From the NCBI RefSeq assembly GCF_021531665.1, contig NZ_JADYUH010000002.1:104487-168486 (forward strand): a DNA stretch of 64,000 nt, in the 5' to 3' direction. Below are positions 44,977-53,837 of this stretch, in pieces. Source of the DNA: Prevotellamassilia timonensis. GTDB taxonomy: Bacteria; Bacteroidota; Bacteroidia; Bacteroidales; Bacteroidaceae. Within the stretch, counting starts at the first letter, position 1, and every line of letters begins with the position of its first letter. The notes beneath the pieces are model-generated. The model saw only the letters and a program-made list of their open reading frames with translations. It had not been told where the DNA came from and made no database searches. Position numbers and translations under genes: made by a program.

Positions 44977-46737
44977 ATGTTGTTAGAACACATCCAATCT
45001 CCTGCCGATGTCAAGAAACTCTCGCTCGCCGAGATGAACACTCTCGCTGAAGACATCCGCACCCTGCTCATTGAGAAACTCAGCCGCCACGGCGGACACT
45101 GCGGACCAAACCTCGGAATGGTTGAAGCGACCATTGCGCTTCACTATGTCTTCGACTCTCCCCGCGACAAGATAGTTTTCGACGTCTCCCACCAGAGTTA
45201 TCCCCACAAAATGCTCACCGGTCGCGTGGCAGCGTTCCTTTCGGAGTCACATTATGATGACGTCTCCGGCTACTCCGAACCCTCGGAGAGCGAACACGAC
45301 TTTTTTGTCATCGGTCACACCTCCACGTCCGTCAGTCTTGCCGGCGGTTTGGCAAAGGGGCGTGACCTTCGCGGTGAAACCGGAAATGTGATAGCCGTGA
45401 TTGGTGACGGCTCGCTGAGTGGCGGTGAGGCGTTGGAAGGTCTCGACTGGGCGGCGGAGTTGAACTCCAACTTCATCATCGTTGTGAACGACAATCAAAT
45501 GTCCATTGCCGAGAACCACGGCGGACTCTACGAAAACCTCGCCGAACTTCGCCGCAGCCACGGCTGCTGTGAGAACAATCTTTTTCGCGCCATGGGGCTT
45601 GACTATGTCTATGTGGACAAAGGGAACGACCTCTCCTCCCTGATAGAAGCTTTTCGCAAAGTGAAGGACACGAACCACCCCGTGGTCGTTCACATCAACA
45701 CCTTGAAGGGCAAGGGATATGCGCCGGCTGAGGAGGACAAAGAAACTTGGCACTGGACCATGCCCTTTGAGATTTCCACCGGCGCGTTGAAGCAGAAAAA
45801 CATCGGGGAAGACTATAATTCCCTCACTGCCGCCCACCTCTTGCAGCGCATGAAAGACGACAAAACCGTTTGCGCCATCACCGCCGGCACTCCCGGAATT
45901 TGGGGGTGGACGCCCTCTCGTCGGCAGGAGGCAGGCAAGCAGTTTGTCGATGTCGGCATAGCCGAGGAACACGCCGTGGCTTTGGCGTCGGGCATGGCGA
46001 AGGCAGGCGGAAAACCCGTCTTTGGCGTGTGCAGTTCCTTCCTTCAGCGTGCCTACGACCAGGTTTCTCAGGATTTGTGCATCAACGACAATCCCGCCAC
46101 CCTTCTTGTGCTGTGGGGGTCGCTGACTTCCATGACCGACGTGACGCATCTTTGCCATTTTGACATCCCCTTGCTCTCCGGCATTCCGAATCTCGTGTTC
46201 CTTGCACCGACCAATCGGGAAGAATATCTCGCCATGCTTGACTGGAGCCTCGCCTACGACCGTCACCCCGTAGCCATTCGTGTCCCCGTCGGTGAGCCTC
46301 GTTCCGCCACTCGTCCCGTTCCAACGGATTTCTCCGAGTTGAACAAATCAGAGCTTGTCAGCCGTGGCAAGGACGTGGCGATTTTGGGGTTAGGCAATTT
46401 CTTTGCTTTGGGCGAGCAGGTGAGCAGTGCGTTGAAAGACAGAGGCATTGAAGCCACGCTCATCAATCCGCGTTTCATCTCCGGACTTGACGAGTCCCTG
46501 CTTGACAGCCTTGTCTCCGACCACCGTCTTGTGGTCACTTTGGAGGACGGCGCTTTGGAGGGCGGCTATGGCGAGAAAGTCGCCCGCCATTTTGGTCCGA
46601 CCTCGGTCAAGACCCTCTGCTTCGGTGCCCGGAAAGAATTTGTGGACCGCTATGCTCCTGCCGACTTCTTCGCTGCCAACCATTTGACCGTTCCTCAGAT
46701 TGTGGAAGACATTTTGCAGTCACTCGGCGGTTTTTGA
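44977..46737 (+). CDS. dxs: 1-deoxy-D-xylulose-5-phosphate synthase, short divergent type
   Basis: At 586 aa this is shorter than the common enzyme (about 620-640). It keeps GGHCGPNLGMVEATIALHYV at about 40-59, DVSHQSYPHKMLTGR (about 69-83), the thiamine-diphosphate motif GDGSLSGGEALEG ... NDNQMSIAEN (about 146-178) and GIAEEHAVALASGMAKAGGK at about 326-345, with the catalytic Glu in AEEHA. Compared with E. coli Dxs (GHQAYPHK, HPFPWR) it has SHQSYPHK and VSGYSEPSESEHDF. The reaction, pyruvate plus glyceraldehyde-3-phosphate to DXP, is assigned by family; a related transketolase activity cannot be excluded. A terminator follows. Confidence 0.8.
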   Translation: MLLEHIQSPADVKKLSLAEMNTLAEDIRTLLIEKLSRHGGHCGPNLGMVEATIALHYVFDSPRDKIVFDVSHQSYPHKMLTGRVAAFLSESHYDDVSGYSEPSESEHDFFVIGHTSTSVSLAGGLAKGRDLRGETGNVIAVIGDGSLSGGEALEGLDWAAELNSNFIIVVNDNQMSIAENHGGLYENLAELRRSHGCCENNLFRAMGLDYVYVDKGNDLSSLIEAFRKVKDTNHPVVVHINTLKGKGYAPAEEDKETWHWTMPFEISTGALKQKNIGEDYNSLTAAHLLQRMKDDKTVCAITAGTPGIWGWTPSRRQEAGKQFVDVGIAEEHAVALASGMAKAGGKPVFGVCSSFLQRAYDQVSQDLCINDNPATLLVLWGSLTSMTDVTHLCHFDIPLLSGIPNLVFLAPTNREEYLAMLDWSLAYDRHPVAIRVPVGEPRSATRPVPTDFSELNKSELVSRGKDVAILGLGNFFALGEQVSSALKDRGIEATLINPRFISGLDESLLDSLVSDHRLVVTLEDGALEGGYGEKVARHFGPTSVKTLCFGARKEFVDRYAPADFFAANHLTVPQIVEDILQSLGGF

Positions 46738-46785
46738 AGCACATTTTGCGCCATCTGACAAAAAGTTGAGGCTCTCAAGCCTTGG

Positions 46786-46811
46786 AAAGCGGGTTTTTCC
46801 CGCTTTTCTTT
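46786..46811 (+). terminator. Intrinsic terminator after the dxs-like gene
   Basis: AAAGCGGG-TTTTT-CCCGCTTT followed by TCTTTTT. Confidence 0.85.
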
Positions 46812-46833
46812 TTCCTCTTTTCTTCCCTTACAC

Positions 46834-46841
46834 TAATTTTG
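46834..46841 (+). promoter_or_regulatory. -7 box for the phoH gene
   Basis: TAATTTTG lies 58 bases before the ATG at 46900, after the terminator. The -33 region is pyrimidine-rich without TTTG. Confidence 0.45.
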
Positions 46842-46899
46842 CAAAAAAATTGAGCGGCATGCCCCGCCCGCATCCATTTCTCAGACCGTCAAACGAAGA

Positions 46900-47940
<1,041 letters not shown>

Positions 47941-48005
47941 AACGAGAAGCACCACTGAATCAGCAATCCCATCATTTTCATAAACCCATCATTCAACTCA
48001 AGACT

Positions 48006-48947
48006 ATGTCAGCTTTAACACAAACCGACTTCCATTTTCCCGGTCAGCAGAGTGTCTATCACGGTAAGGTTCGCGACGTCTATCATCTTGGCGACCGTCT
48101 CGTCATGGTGGCGACCGACCGCATCTCCGCCTTTGACGTGATTCTTCCCGAGGGCATCCCCTTCAAGGGTCAGGTGCTCAATCAAATTGCTTCAAAATTT
48201 CTTGATGCTACCGCGGACATCTGTCCGAACTGGAAGCAGTCTTCGCCCGACCCCATGGTCACTGTCGGTTTGCTCTGCGAAGGTTTCCCCGTGGAAATGA
48301 TTGTCCGCGGCTATCTCTGCGGCAGCGCTTGGAGAGCCTATCAAAAGGGCGTTCGTCAGATCTGCGGAGTGACGCTTCCCGAGGGAATGAAAGAGAATCA
48401 GGCGTTCCCCGAACCCATCATCACGCCGACCACCAAGGCTGAAATCGGAGCACACGACGAAGACATCTCAAAAGAAGAAATCCTCCAAAGAGGGCTCGCG
48501 ACTCCCGAGGAATACGCACTTTTGGAAAAATACGCTCTCGCGCTCTTCCGCCGCGGCACAGAAATCGCAGCGAAAAGAGGACTCATTCTGGTCGATACAA
48601 AATATGAGTTCGGCAAACGAAACGGCGAGATTTATCTGATGGACGAAATCCACACACCCGACTCCTCCCGCTATTTCTATGCAGAAGGCTACGAAGAACG
48701 ACTCAAGAACGGCGAGCCCCAAAAGCAGCTCTCAAAGGAATTTGTCCGCGAGTGGTTGCTCGCCAACGGCTTCCAGGTGCACGGTGCCGCCGACCAGCCC
48801 ATCCCCGAGATGACTCCGGAAGTCGTGAAGAGCATCTCCGACCGCTACATTGAACTCTACGAACACATCACGGGCGAGACCTTTGTCCCCGCTCCTTCCG
48901 AGGATGTCGAGGGTCGCATCGAGCGAAATGTCTGCGCCGCGCTGTGA
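48006..48947 (+). CDS. purC: Phosphoribosylaminoimidazole-succinocarboxamide synthase (SAICAR synthase)
   Basis: This 313-aa protein starts at ATG 48006 ([20 protein letters not shown]). The frame is open back into phoH but without homology. Motifs are [20 protein letters not shown] at about 20-39, [20 protein letters not shown] at about 40-59, [14 protein letters not shown] near 103 and LVDTKYEFG near 196-204. It joins aspartate to CAIR using ATP in purine synthesis. It is the longer form seen in Bacteroidetes and yeast-like enzymes. It is the second purine gene in the window (with purT), though the two are not linked. Confidence 0.96.
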   Translation: MSALTQTDFHFPGQQSVYHGKVRDVYHLGDRLVMVATDRISAFDVILPEGIPFKGQVLNQIASKFLDATADICPNWKQSSPDPMVTVGLLCEGFPVEMIVRGYLCGSAWRAYQKGVRQICGVTLPEGMKENQAFPEPIITPTTKAEIGAHDEDISKEEILQRGLATPEEYALLEKYALALFRRGTEIAAKRGLILVDTKYEFGKRNGEIYLMDEIHTPDSSRYFYAEGYEERLKNGEPQKQLSKEFVREWLLANGFQVHGAADQPIPEMTPEVVKSISDRYIELYEHITGETFVPAPSEDVEGRIERNVCAAL

Positions 48948-48974
48948 GAAAAACGTACAAAAAAGTGCACGTTT

Positions 48975-49205
48975 TTCGCCGAAGTGGATTTTACATCTTA
49001 AACTTTCGGAACACTTTCCGCCCGGCTTTTTCGCCTCTGAAACGCGTAGTTTGAACAGGAAACTGTTCAAAACTTAGTGCAAGCCACTGGAAAACCCTAA
49101 TTCTTTAGATTTTACACCCCCAAAAAGGAGAAGCCGAGGCTTCTCCTTTTCTCTACACATATATATAATCCCCTGTCGCCATTTCCAAAAGTGTAAAATC
49201 GAACA
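48975..49205 (-). repeat. Intergenic repeat family E, copy 3 (diverged)
   Basis: Keeps ATTTTACATCTTAAACTTTC then GGAACACTTTCCG, the hairpin GGAGAAGCCGAGGCTTCTCC (49127-49146), and CTGTCGCCATTTCC, but lacks the internal CCTTCC arrays. On the minus strand the -7 position reads TATATATG, a weaker box than in E1 and E2. Confidence 0.6.
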
Positions 49206-49455
49206 CCAGCCTTCACGGAGCACTTTTATGTCCCAAAATAGGGGGAAAACGTCACAGTGAAGCAATGGCGAAGACTCCATTTTCGTTCGTGCTTGTTCCA
49301 GTTTTTGTAAATCGGCGCATGGAAGGTTCGGTGTCGCGCAAAGTAAACTCGGTGTAGCCCATGGAAGTTTCGGTTCGGCACTTGCGTGAACTTGGCCTTT
49401 CTTCAGTGTAGTCTGTTGTTGGCGAAGAGAAAACCTGCAGTATCGTAAGAATAAG

Positions 49456-49586
49456 CAAACTTCCACAAAAACGGGTAAAATTACCCTTTTTTGTGGATGC
49501 AAAGGTGGTCTTATTTTGGGGTTTCTCCGAGCTGAAAGAAAAAACTTCCGCAAAAACGGGTAAAATTACCCTTTTTTGTGGAAATT
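49456..49586. repeat. 131-bp direct repeat, copy downstream of the DUF4143 ATPase gene
   Basis: Contains two 34-bp near-palindromes (49463-49496 and 49548-49581), each of the form CCACAAAAACGGGTAA-AA-TTACCCTTTTTTGTGG in parts, separated by about 50 bp with AAAGGTGGTC and TTTCTCCGAGC. Nearly identical to 50932-51063 in the same orientation. Confidence 0.85.
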
Positions 49587-49661
49587 CTTTTTCTCGTGCA
49601 GTCATCGTAAAGCGCCGCGTTTATGTTGAAGCATTGCGTGCTGCTGCATTGCTTCTCGTTC

Positions 49662-50912
49662 TCAGAGGTCGAGGCTTGCTGGGTTCAGCAGAAAATCATA
49701 GAGACTGAGGATGAGGATTCCGTCTTCGTTGTACCAAGGTCGGAAATCGTTTCTGACAATGATGATTTTTTTGAACGCGTCTTGGATGTTTCTGAGTGAG
49801 GCGCTCTCTTGTTGCATCTTCCTTTGGTCGGGAATCTCCAAGGCGGATTGAATGTAAAATCGTCTTGAATCTTTGTTCGCCACAAAGTCCACCTCAAACT
49901 GTTTTTTGAGCAGTGAATCTCCCTGCCTTTCTCGAACTTCCACTATGCCGACGTTCACGTTGAAGCCTCTGGATTTGAGTTCATTGAAAATGATGTTTTC
50001 CATGATGTGGCTTTCCTCTTGTTGGCGGAAGTTCAAGATGGCATTGCGTAGCCCTATGTCCGAAAAATAGTATTTTGACAACGCTCCCACATGTTTCTTC
50101 CCCTTGACATCATATCTTGTGACCTTTTCAATGAGAAAAGCATCTTCCAGATAGTTCAAGAAGGTGTGAATCGTGGAAGAGTGCAAGCTTTCTTTTGTGA
50201 CTGACTGGAATGTGTTAGACAACTTAGTGGGATTACACGGGCTTCCGATGTTTGAAGCCATGATTTTGACGATGTCCTCAAATTGCGACTCTTTGTTGAT
50301 TTTGTGCCTCTCCTTCAAATCTTTTATATAGACGGAGCGATAGAGGTTTTGCAGATAGCGGACTTTCGCCTCCTCTTCGTTCTGCAGCACCACCTGTGGC
50401 AAACCGCCAAAAAGAACATAGTCTTTCCAGTTTTTGTGGAGGTCGTTGCCGGAAAAAGAAGAAAACTCTGCAAAAGAGAGCGAGTAGAGATGGATTTCAT
50501 CTCCTCTCCCTCGGAACTCTGTGGCGACATCGCTGGATAGGAATTTGGAATTGCTTCCGGTCACGTAGATGTCCACATTCTCCATTCTCAGCAGTGTATT
50601 CAAAGCTCCGGTGAAATTTCTGACCATTTGAACTTCGTCCAGCAGAATGTAGTTCATGCGATCGGGAATCAGGTTCTTCTCCACTGTTTCAACGAGTTCA
50701 ACCGGGTTTAGGAGATGTTCATTTCTCACATCGTCCATCGCAATTCGCTGTATGCAGTGTGGGGCAACTCCGTCTCGGAGAAGAGCATCATAAAACAATT
50801 TGAAGAGCAGATAGGATTTTCCACTTCTTCTCAAGCCTGTGACGATTTTTATCATGCCGTTGTGGCGCGAGCGTCTGAGTTTGTTGAGATAATTGTCTCT
50901 TTTGATTTCCAT
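49662..50912 (-). CDS. ATP-binding protein, AAA_14 / DUF4143 family
   Basis: This 416-aa protein starts at ATG 50912 (MEIKRDNYLNKLRRSRHNGM). The open frame continues upstream through the palindrome pair, but that part only translates the repeat. An AAA domain has the P-loop GLRRSGKSYLL at about 25-35, an acidic Walker B YILLDEVQMV at about 91-100 and sensor-like VTGSNSKFLSSDV at about 119-131. The C-terminal DUF4143 part (about 190-416) includes YYFSDIGLRNAIL and VDFVAN, a nuclease-like fold in related proteins. The family is common and of unresolved function; proposed links are to toxin-antitoxin-like or DNA-related roles. Flanking repeats suggest self-regulation or mobility. Confidence 0.9.
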   Translation of the reverse strand: MEIKRDNYLNKLRRSRHNGMIKIVTGLRRSGKSYLLFKLFYDALLRDGVAPHCIQRIAMDDVRNEHLLNPVELVETVEKNLIPDRMNYILLDEVQMVRNFTGALNTLLRMENVDIYVTGSNSKFLSSDVATEFRGRGDEIHLYSLSFAEFSSFSGNDLHKNWKDYVLFGGLPQVVLQNEEEAKVRYLQNLYRSVYIKDLKERHKINKESQFEDIVKIMASNIGSPCNPTKLSNTFQSVTKESLHSSTIHTFLNYLEDAFLIEKVTRYDVKGKKHVGALSKYYFSDIGLRNAILNFRQQEESHIMENIIFNELKSRGFNVNVGIVEVRERQGDSLLKKQFEVDFVANKDSRRFYIQSALEIPDQRKMQQESASLRNIQDAFKKIIIVRNDFRPWYNEDGILILSLYDFLLNPASLDL

Positions 50913-50931
50913 GGTTCTTCGCTTTTTTGTG

Positions 50932-51063
50932 CAAACTTCCACAAAAACGGGTAAAATTACCCTTTTTTGTGGATGCAAAGGTGCTCTTATTTTTTTGTTT
51001 CTCCGAGCCGAAAGAAAAAAACTTCCACAAAAACGGGTAAAATTACCCTTTTTTGTGGAAATT
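50932..51063. repeat. 131-bp direct repeat, copy upstream of the DUF4143 ATPase gene
   Basis: Palindromes at 50939-50972 and 51025-51058, about 52 bp apart. The nearer palindrome ends 27 bp from the ATPase ATG, so it lies in the leader or promoter. A CACCTTTG word between the palindromes is a weak -7 candidate on the minus strand. Confidence 0.85.
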
Positions 51064-51152
51064 GCTTCTTTTCTTCCTTCTGTGCGGCGGTTTGAAACGC
51101 CTTTTCTGCGGGGACGGTATGTCAAAATGCGCATTTTGGATACACCCTCAAA

Positions 51153-51271
51153 GGTGCGTCAGAATGGCTAAGATGCAAGGCGCTGAGGATGAGGACGCAG
51201 GGAGTGTACTGAAGTACATGACCAAGCCCGAATCCGATAGCAACGCAGCAGATTGGCTATTATGACACACC
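51153..51271. repeat. 119-bp MITE-like element with imperfect terminal inverted repeats
   Basis: The left end GGTGCGTCAGAATGGCTAAG and right end (complement) GGTGTGTCATAATAGCCAAT match at most positions. The centre has GTACTGAAGTAC. No coding capacity. Similar short elements exist in other bacteria by my recollection; the family name is uncertain. Confidence 0.6.
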
Positions 51272-51337
51272 GCCTTTCATTTTCAATTCGTGCTGGCGCG
51301 GGGGGGCTCAGTCCTGAGTCGCGCTGTGTTCGTTGCC

Positions 51338-51637
51338 TCAGATTTCAAAGTCGGTGCAGGCACGGGCTGCGACGTGTTGCATGAGTTCCACGGCGACGGC
51401 TTTGTGGGCGGGGTGTGCGCCGTAGGTTTTGACATCCTCCAGACTGTCGAAGGATGATTCGAGGCAGATGTCCCATTTCTCCGAAGGATTGATGTTCAGC
51501 CCGACTTTGATGGCTCGGATGGTGGGAATGATGGCGGGGAGCGCCTCGATGCCCGCTTTGAATTGGCGAGCCGCTTCGTTTCTGGTTTCAGCCGGCACGT
51601 CGGCTTTGAATTGGAACATGACGATGTGTTTGACCAT
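51338..51637 (-). CDS. Dabb family protein (stress-responsive A/B barrel)
   Basis: This 99-aa protein (MVKHIVMFQFKADVPAETRN) has the single ferredoxin-like barrel of the family, with ALPAIIPTIRAIKVGLNINP at about 32-51, DICLESSFDSLEDVKTYGAHPAHK at about 56-79 and the histidine in HPAH. Family members are dimeric; some bind small ligands, and most have no known reaction. It lies 35 bp downstream of the alpha/beta hydrolase gene on the same strand. Confidence 0.88.
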   Translation of the reverse strand: MVKHIVMFQFKADVPAETRNEAARQFKAGIEALPAIIPTIRAIKVGLNINPSEKWDICLESSFDSLEDVKTYGAHPAHKAVAVELMQHVAARACTDFEI

Positions 51638-51672
51638 GGCTTTTGTGTTTGATTTTTTGGAGATTGGTGGTT

Positions 51673-52623
51673 TCAGTTCTTTTCGAGGATGAAGTTTTTG
51701 ATGAGTTCAATCACTCTTTTGTCGATTTCGCCTTTGCGGAGGTAGTCTTGCGGCACGGCTTTTCGTGGTAGCGATCGCATGAGGTGGTCGAGTTCCGGCA
51801 AAAGGCAGACTTTCACTTCGGGACGCATGAAGAACGCTGCTTGCCAGAGACTGAAGTCTTTGAAGGTCACTTGATAGTCGTTCCCGCCAAAGAGGAACAT
51901 CATGCGAGCGTTCTTCAGCGTTTGTGCTTCCTCGATTTGATTGTAGTTGGCGGCTTGCACCTCATAGTCCCTAGGGACGCTTCGTTTCATCTGCGCCAGG
52001 AGGATGGCGGATTGCTTTTTGGCGATTTCCGGTGTAGCGCCTTGCACTTGTGTGACATATTCCAGTTGTTCTAGTGCGCTTTCCCAGAGGTTTCGTGCCG
52101 GGGCGGCGAGCGCGACAAAACCTTTCACGCCTCCTTGTGCTTTTTTCGTGATGCGCGGCGCCAGCATGCCGCCGAGGCTGTGTCCGATGACGTAAATCTC
52201 ATCGGCTTTTACGTGTTTCTGGGTGGCAAGCCACTTCACGGCGGCGAGTGCATCGTCGGTCACTTCGGAGTCAAAGTCCATCGTTCCGCCGCTCACCTCT
52301 TGCGAGCGTGCACCATAGACTTTCGTGCGCTTGTCGTAGCGTAGTGAGGCGATGCCTTCTTTTGCCAACAGCCAAGCCAGGTCGCGGAAGGGTTTGTTCG
52401 GTCCGAGTGTCTCGTCGCGGTCGTTCGGTCCGCTTCCCGCCACGAGAACCACTGCCGGCACTTTGTCTTTGCACCGGGCGGGCAGGGTGAACGTTCCGGG
52501 CAGTTCAATCTGTCCGTTTTTCAACACCATTTCCTCCTCGACCACCTCTGCAGGAATGCTGTCTGAAACAGCCGGTGCGAGGAGGGGTAGCAGGGATAGA
52601 AGCAGAGAATGAAGAAGTGTCAT
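51673..52623 (-). CDS. Secreted alpha/beta hydrolase (acyl esterase/peptidase-like)
   Basis: This 316-aa protein starts at ATG 52623, giving a signal peptide MTLLHSLLLSLLPLLAPAVS; upstream open frame is without homology. The hydrolase core has VVLVAGSGPNDRDETLGPNK at about 58-77, the nucleophile GHSLGG with S149, and candidate D249 (GGNDY) and H280 (ELDHL). The layout matches the family of exported serine hydrolases annotated as alpha/beta fold hydrolase in Bacteroidetes. The substrate is unknown. It is followed closely by the Dabb gene. Confidence 0.88.
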   Translation of the reverse strand: MTLLHSLLLSLLPLLAPAVSDSIPAEVVEEEMVLKNGQIELPGTFTLPARCKDKVPAVVLVAGSGPNDRDETLGPNKPFRDLAWLLAKEGIASLRYDKRTKVYGARSQEVSGGTMDFDSEVTDDALAAVKWLATQKHVKADEIYVIGHSLGGMLAPRITKKAQGGVKGFVALAAPARNLWESALEQLEYVTQVQGATPEIAKKQSAILLAQMKRSVPRDYEVQAANYNQIEEAQTLKNARMMFLFGGNDYQVTFKDFSLWQAAFFMRPEVKVCLLPELDHLMRSLPRKAVPQDYLRKGEIDKRVIELIKNFILEKN

Positions 52624-52729
52624 GGGGAGGGAAGCGATTTGAGTAATACTTTTATGGAAACTTTGAAACAGTTGGGAATGAATGCGATGGCCATTTCGGT
52701 TTTTGTGGAAGCCTGTTCTCACGCCGCGC

Positions 52730-53746
52730 TCATTCGTTCCACGCGCCGCAGTGCGGACAGCGTCCTTTGTGGGGAATGGATTCGTGGCAGACACCGCAGA
52801 AGAGGTGTGACGGACCGTGGAGTATGTAGCGACGAATAGCAAAGAACCAGTAAACCACCAGCAAGACATAGCCGAAGATCAGTGGGACGGTCATGGTGAA
52901 AACCAGATAGAGCACCATGCAAACTCCGCCGAGTGTCGCGAGGTAGGTGAGGTTGTCGCCGAGGTCGGGGAGACGTCGGATTTCATCAATCACGGCAATC
53001 CCGACAATCAGCATCGTCCACACGGAGCAGATGAAGAGTGCAAGGATGAGCGGGATGTCAGGGTTGAATGGGTTTAGTGTGGGATGATAGTAAAACTCCA
53101 CCCAAGTCTCGGGAACGAAGCGTTGCATGCTGCCGTAGATGGTTGCTGCGCCCGAAACGCAGAGGCAGAGCAGGGTGGGATAGAAGCTCGGGATGTCGCG
53201 GAAGTGAACAATACGGATGTGTCCGTGGCGAACGGTTTGAATCAATATGAAAAGGATACAGAGCCCTGCGGCGGTCAGCACAAAAAGCGTGCGGCTGTCG
53301 GAAAAATTGTGAATGAATTGGGAAATGGGGTCGTCGGGCACGGCGTGGCTCACGAGCATTTCTTCGCTGACCCAGCCTTGCGCAAGTTGGTCACGTGCAA
53401 TCTTGACCCAAACCGAATCGCTGTTCTCGTGGCTGTTGTCAAACATCACCTGAGCGACCACCACTTTTTGACCGGCTTTCAAGACGATGGAGTCGGTCGG
53501 GAGCATCACATAGTCTTCCCTCCCTTGCTGCGGCGGAAGGAGTGAAATGGACAAAGAATCCGTCAGTTCAAAATTGAAGCCAATCCAGTAGTGGTGGCGG
53601 GCATAGAAGTCCAACGAATCCACCTGTCCCTCCGCCGTGGGTGACCATCGGTCCGAAGGGCGCGGCGTGGAATAGTAGCAACTCGACAGCCACCAAATCG
53701 GAAGCAGGAGAAGAAAAAGACTAAGGAGGGGCGTGCGAAACTTCAT
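52730..53746 (-). CDS. Membrane protein with C-terminal zinc ribbon
   Basis: This 338-aa protein has a signal or lipobox-like N-terminus (LLLLPIWWLSSC, Cys 23), a periplasmic beta-rich part (about 25-145) resembling an SH3-type domain (AGQKVVVAQVMFDN, GWVSEEMLV), about five membrane helices (about 150-310) and a C-terminal zinc ribbon CGVCHESIPHKGRCPHCG (about 317-334). I do not recognise a named family, but similar proteins occur in Bacteroidetes next to U32 and menaquinone genes by my recollection, which I cannot verify. It lies about 90 bp downstream of the U32 gene. Confidence 0.75.
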   Translation of the reverse strand: MKFRTPLLSLFLLLLPIWWLSSCYYSTPRPSDRWSPTAEGQVDSLDFYARHHYWIGFNFELTDSLSISLLPPQQGREDYVMLPTDSIVLKAGQKVVVAQVMFDNSHENSDSVWVKIARDQLAQGWVSEEMLVSHAVPDDPISQFIHNFSDSRTLFVLTAAGLCILFILIQTVRHGHIRIVHFRDIPSFYPTLLCLCVSGAATIYGSMQRFVPETWVEFYYHPTLNPFNPDIPLILALFICSVWTMLIVGIAVIDEIRRLPDLGDNLTYLATLGGVCMVLYLVFTMTVPLIFGYVLLVVYWFFAIRRYILHGPSHLFCGVCHESIPHKGRCPHCGAWNE

Positions 53747-53837
53747 GGGCGAGGGAGTCGGATGGGGAGGTGAGAAGATGAGGCAAAATTAGGGATTTGT
53801 CGCCGTTTCGCCTTTATCTTGAGTCTGAATTTGAGAC

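Noticed and set aside
50913..51134. 74-residue N-terminal extension of the DUF4143 ATPase
   Set aside because: It translates the two palindromes (QKRVILPVFVEV and KKGNFTRFCGS words) and does not belong to the AAA fold.
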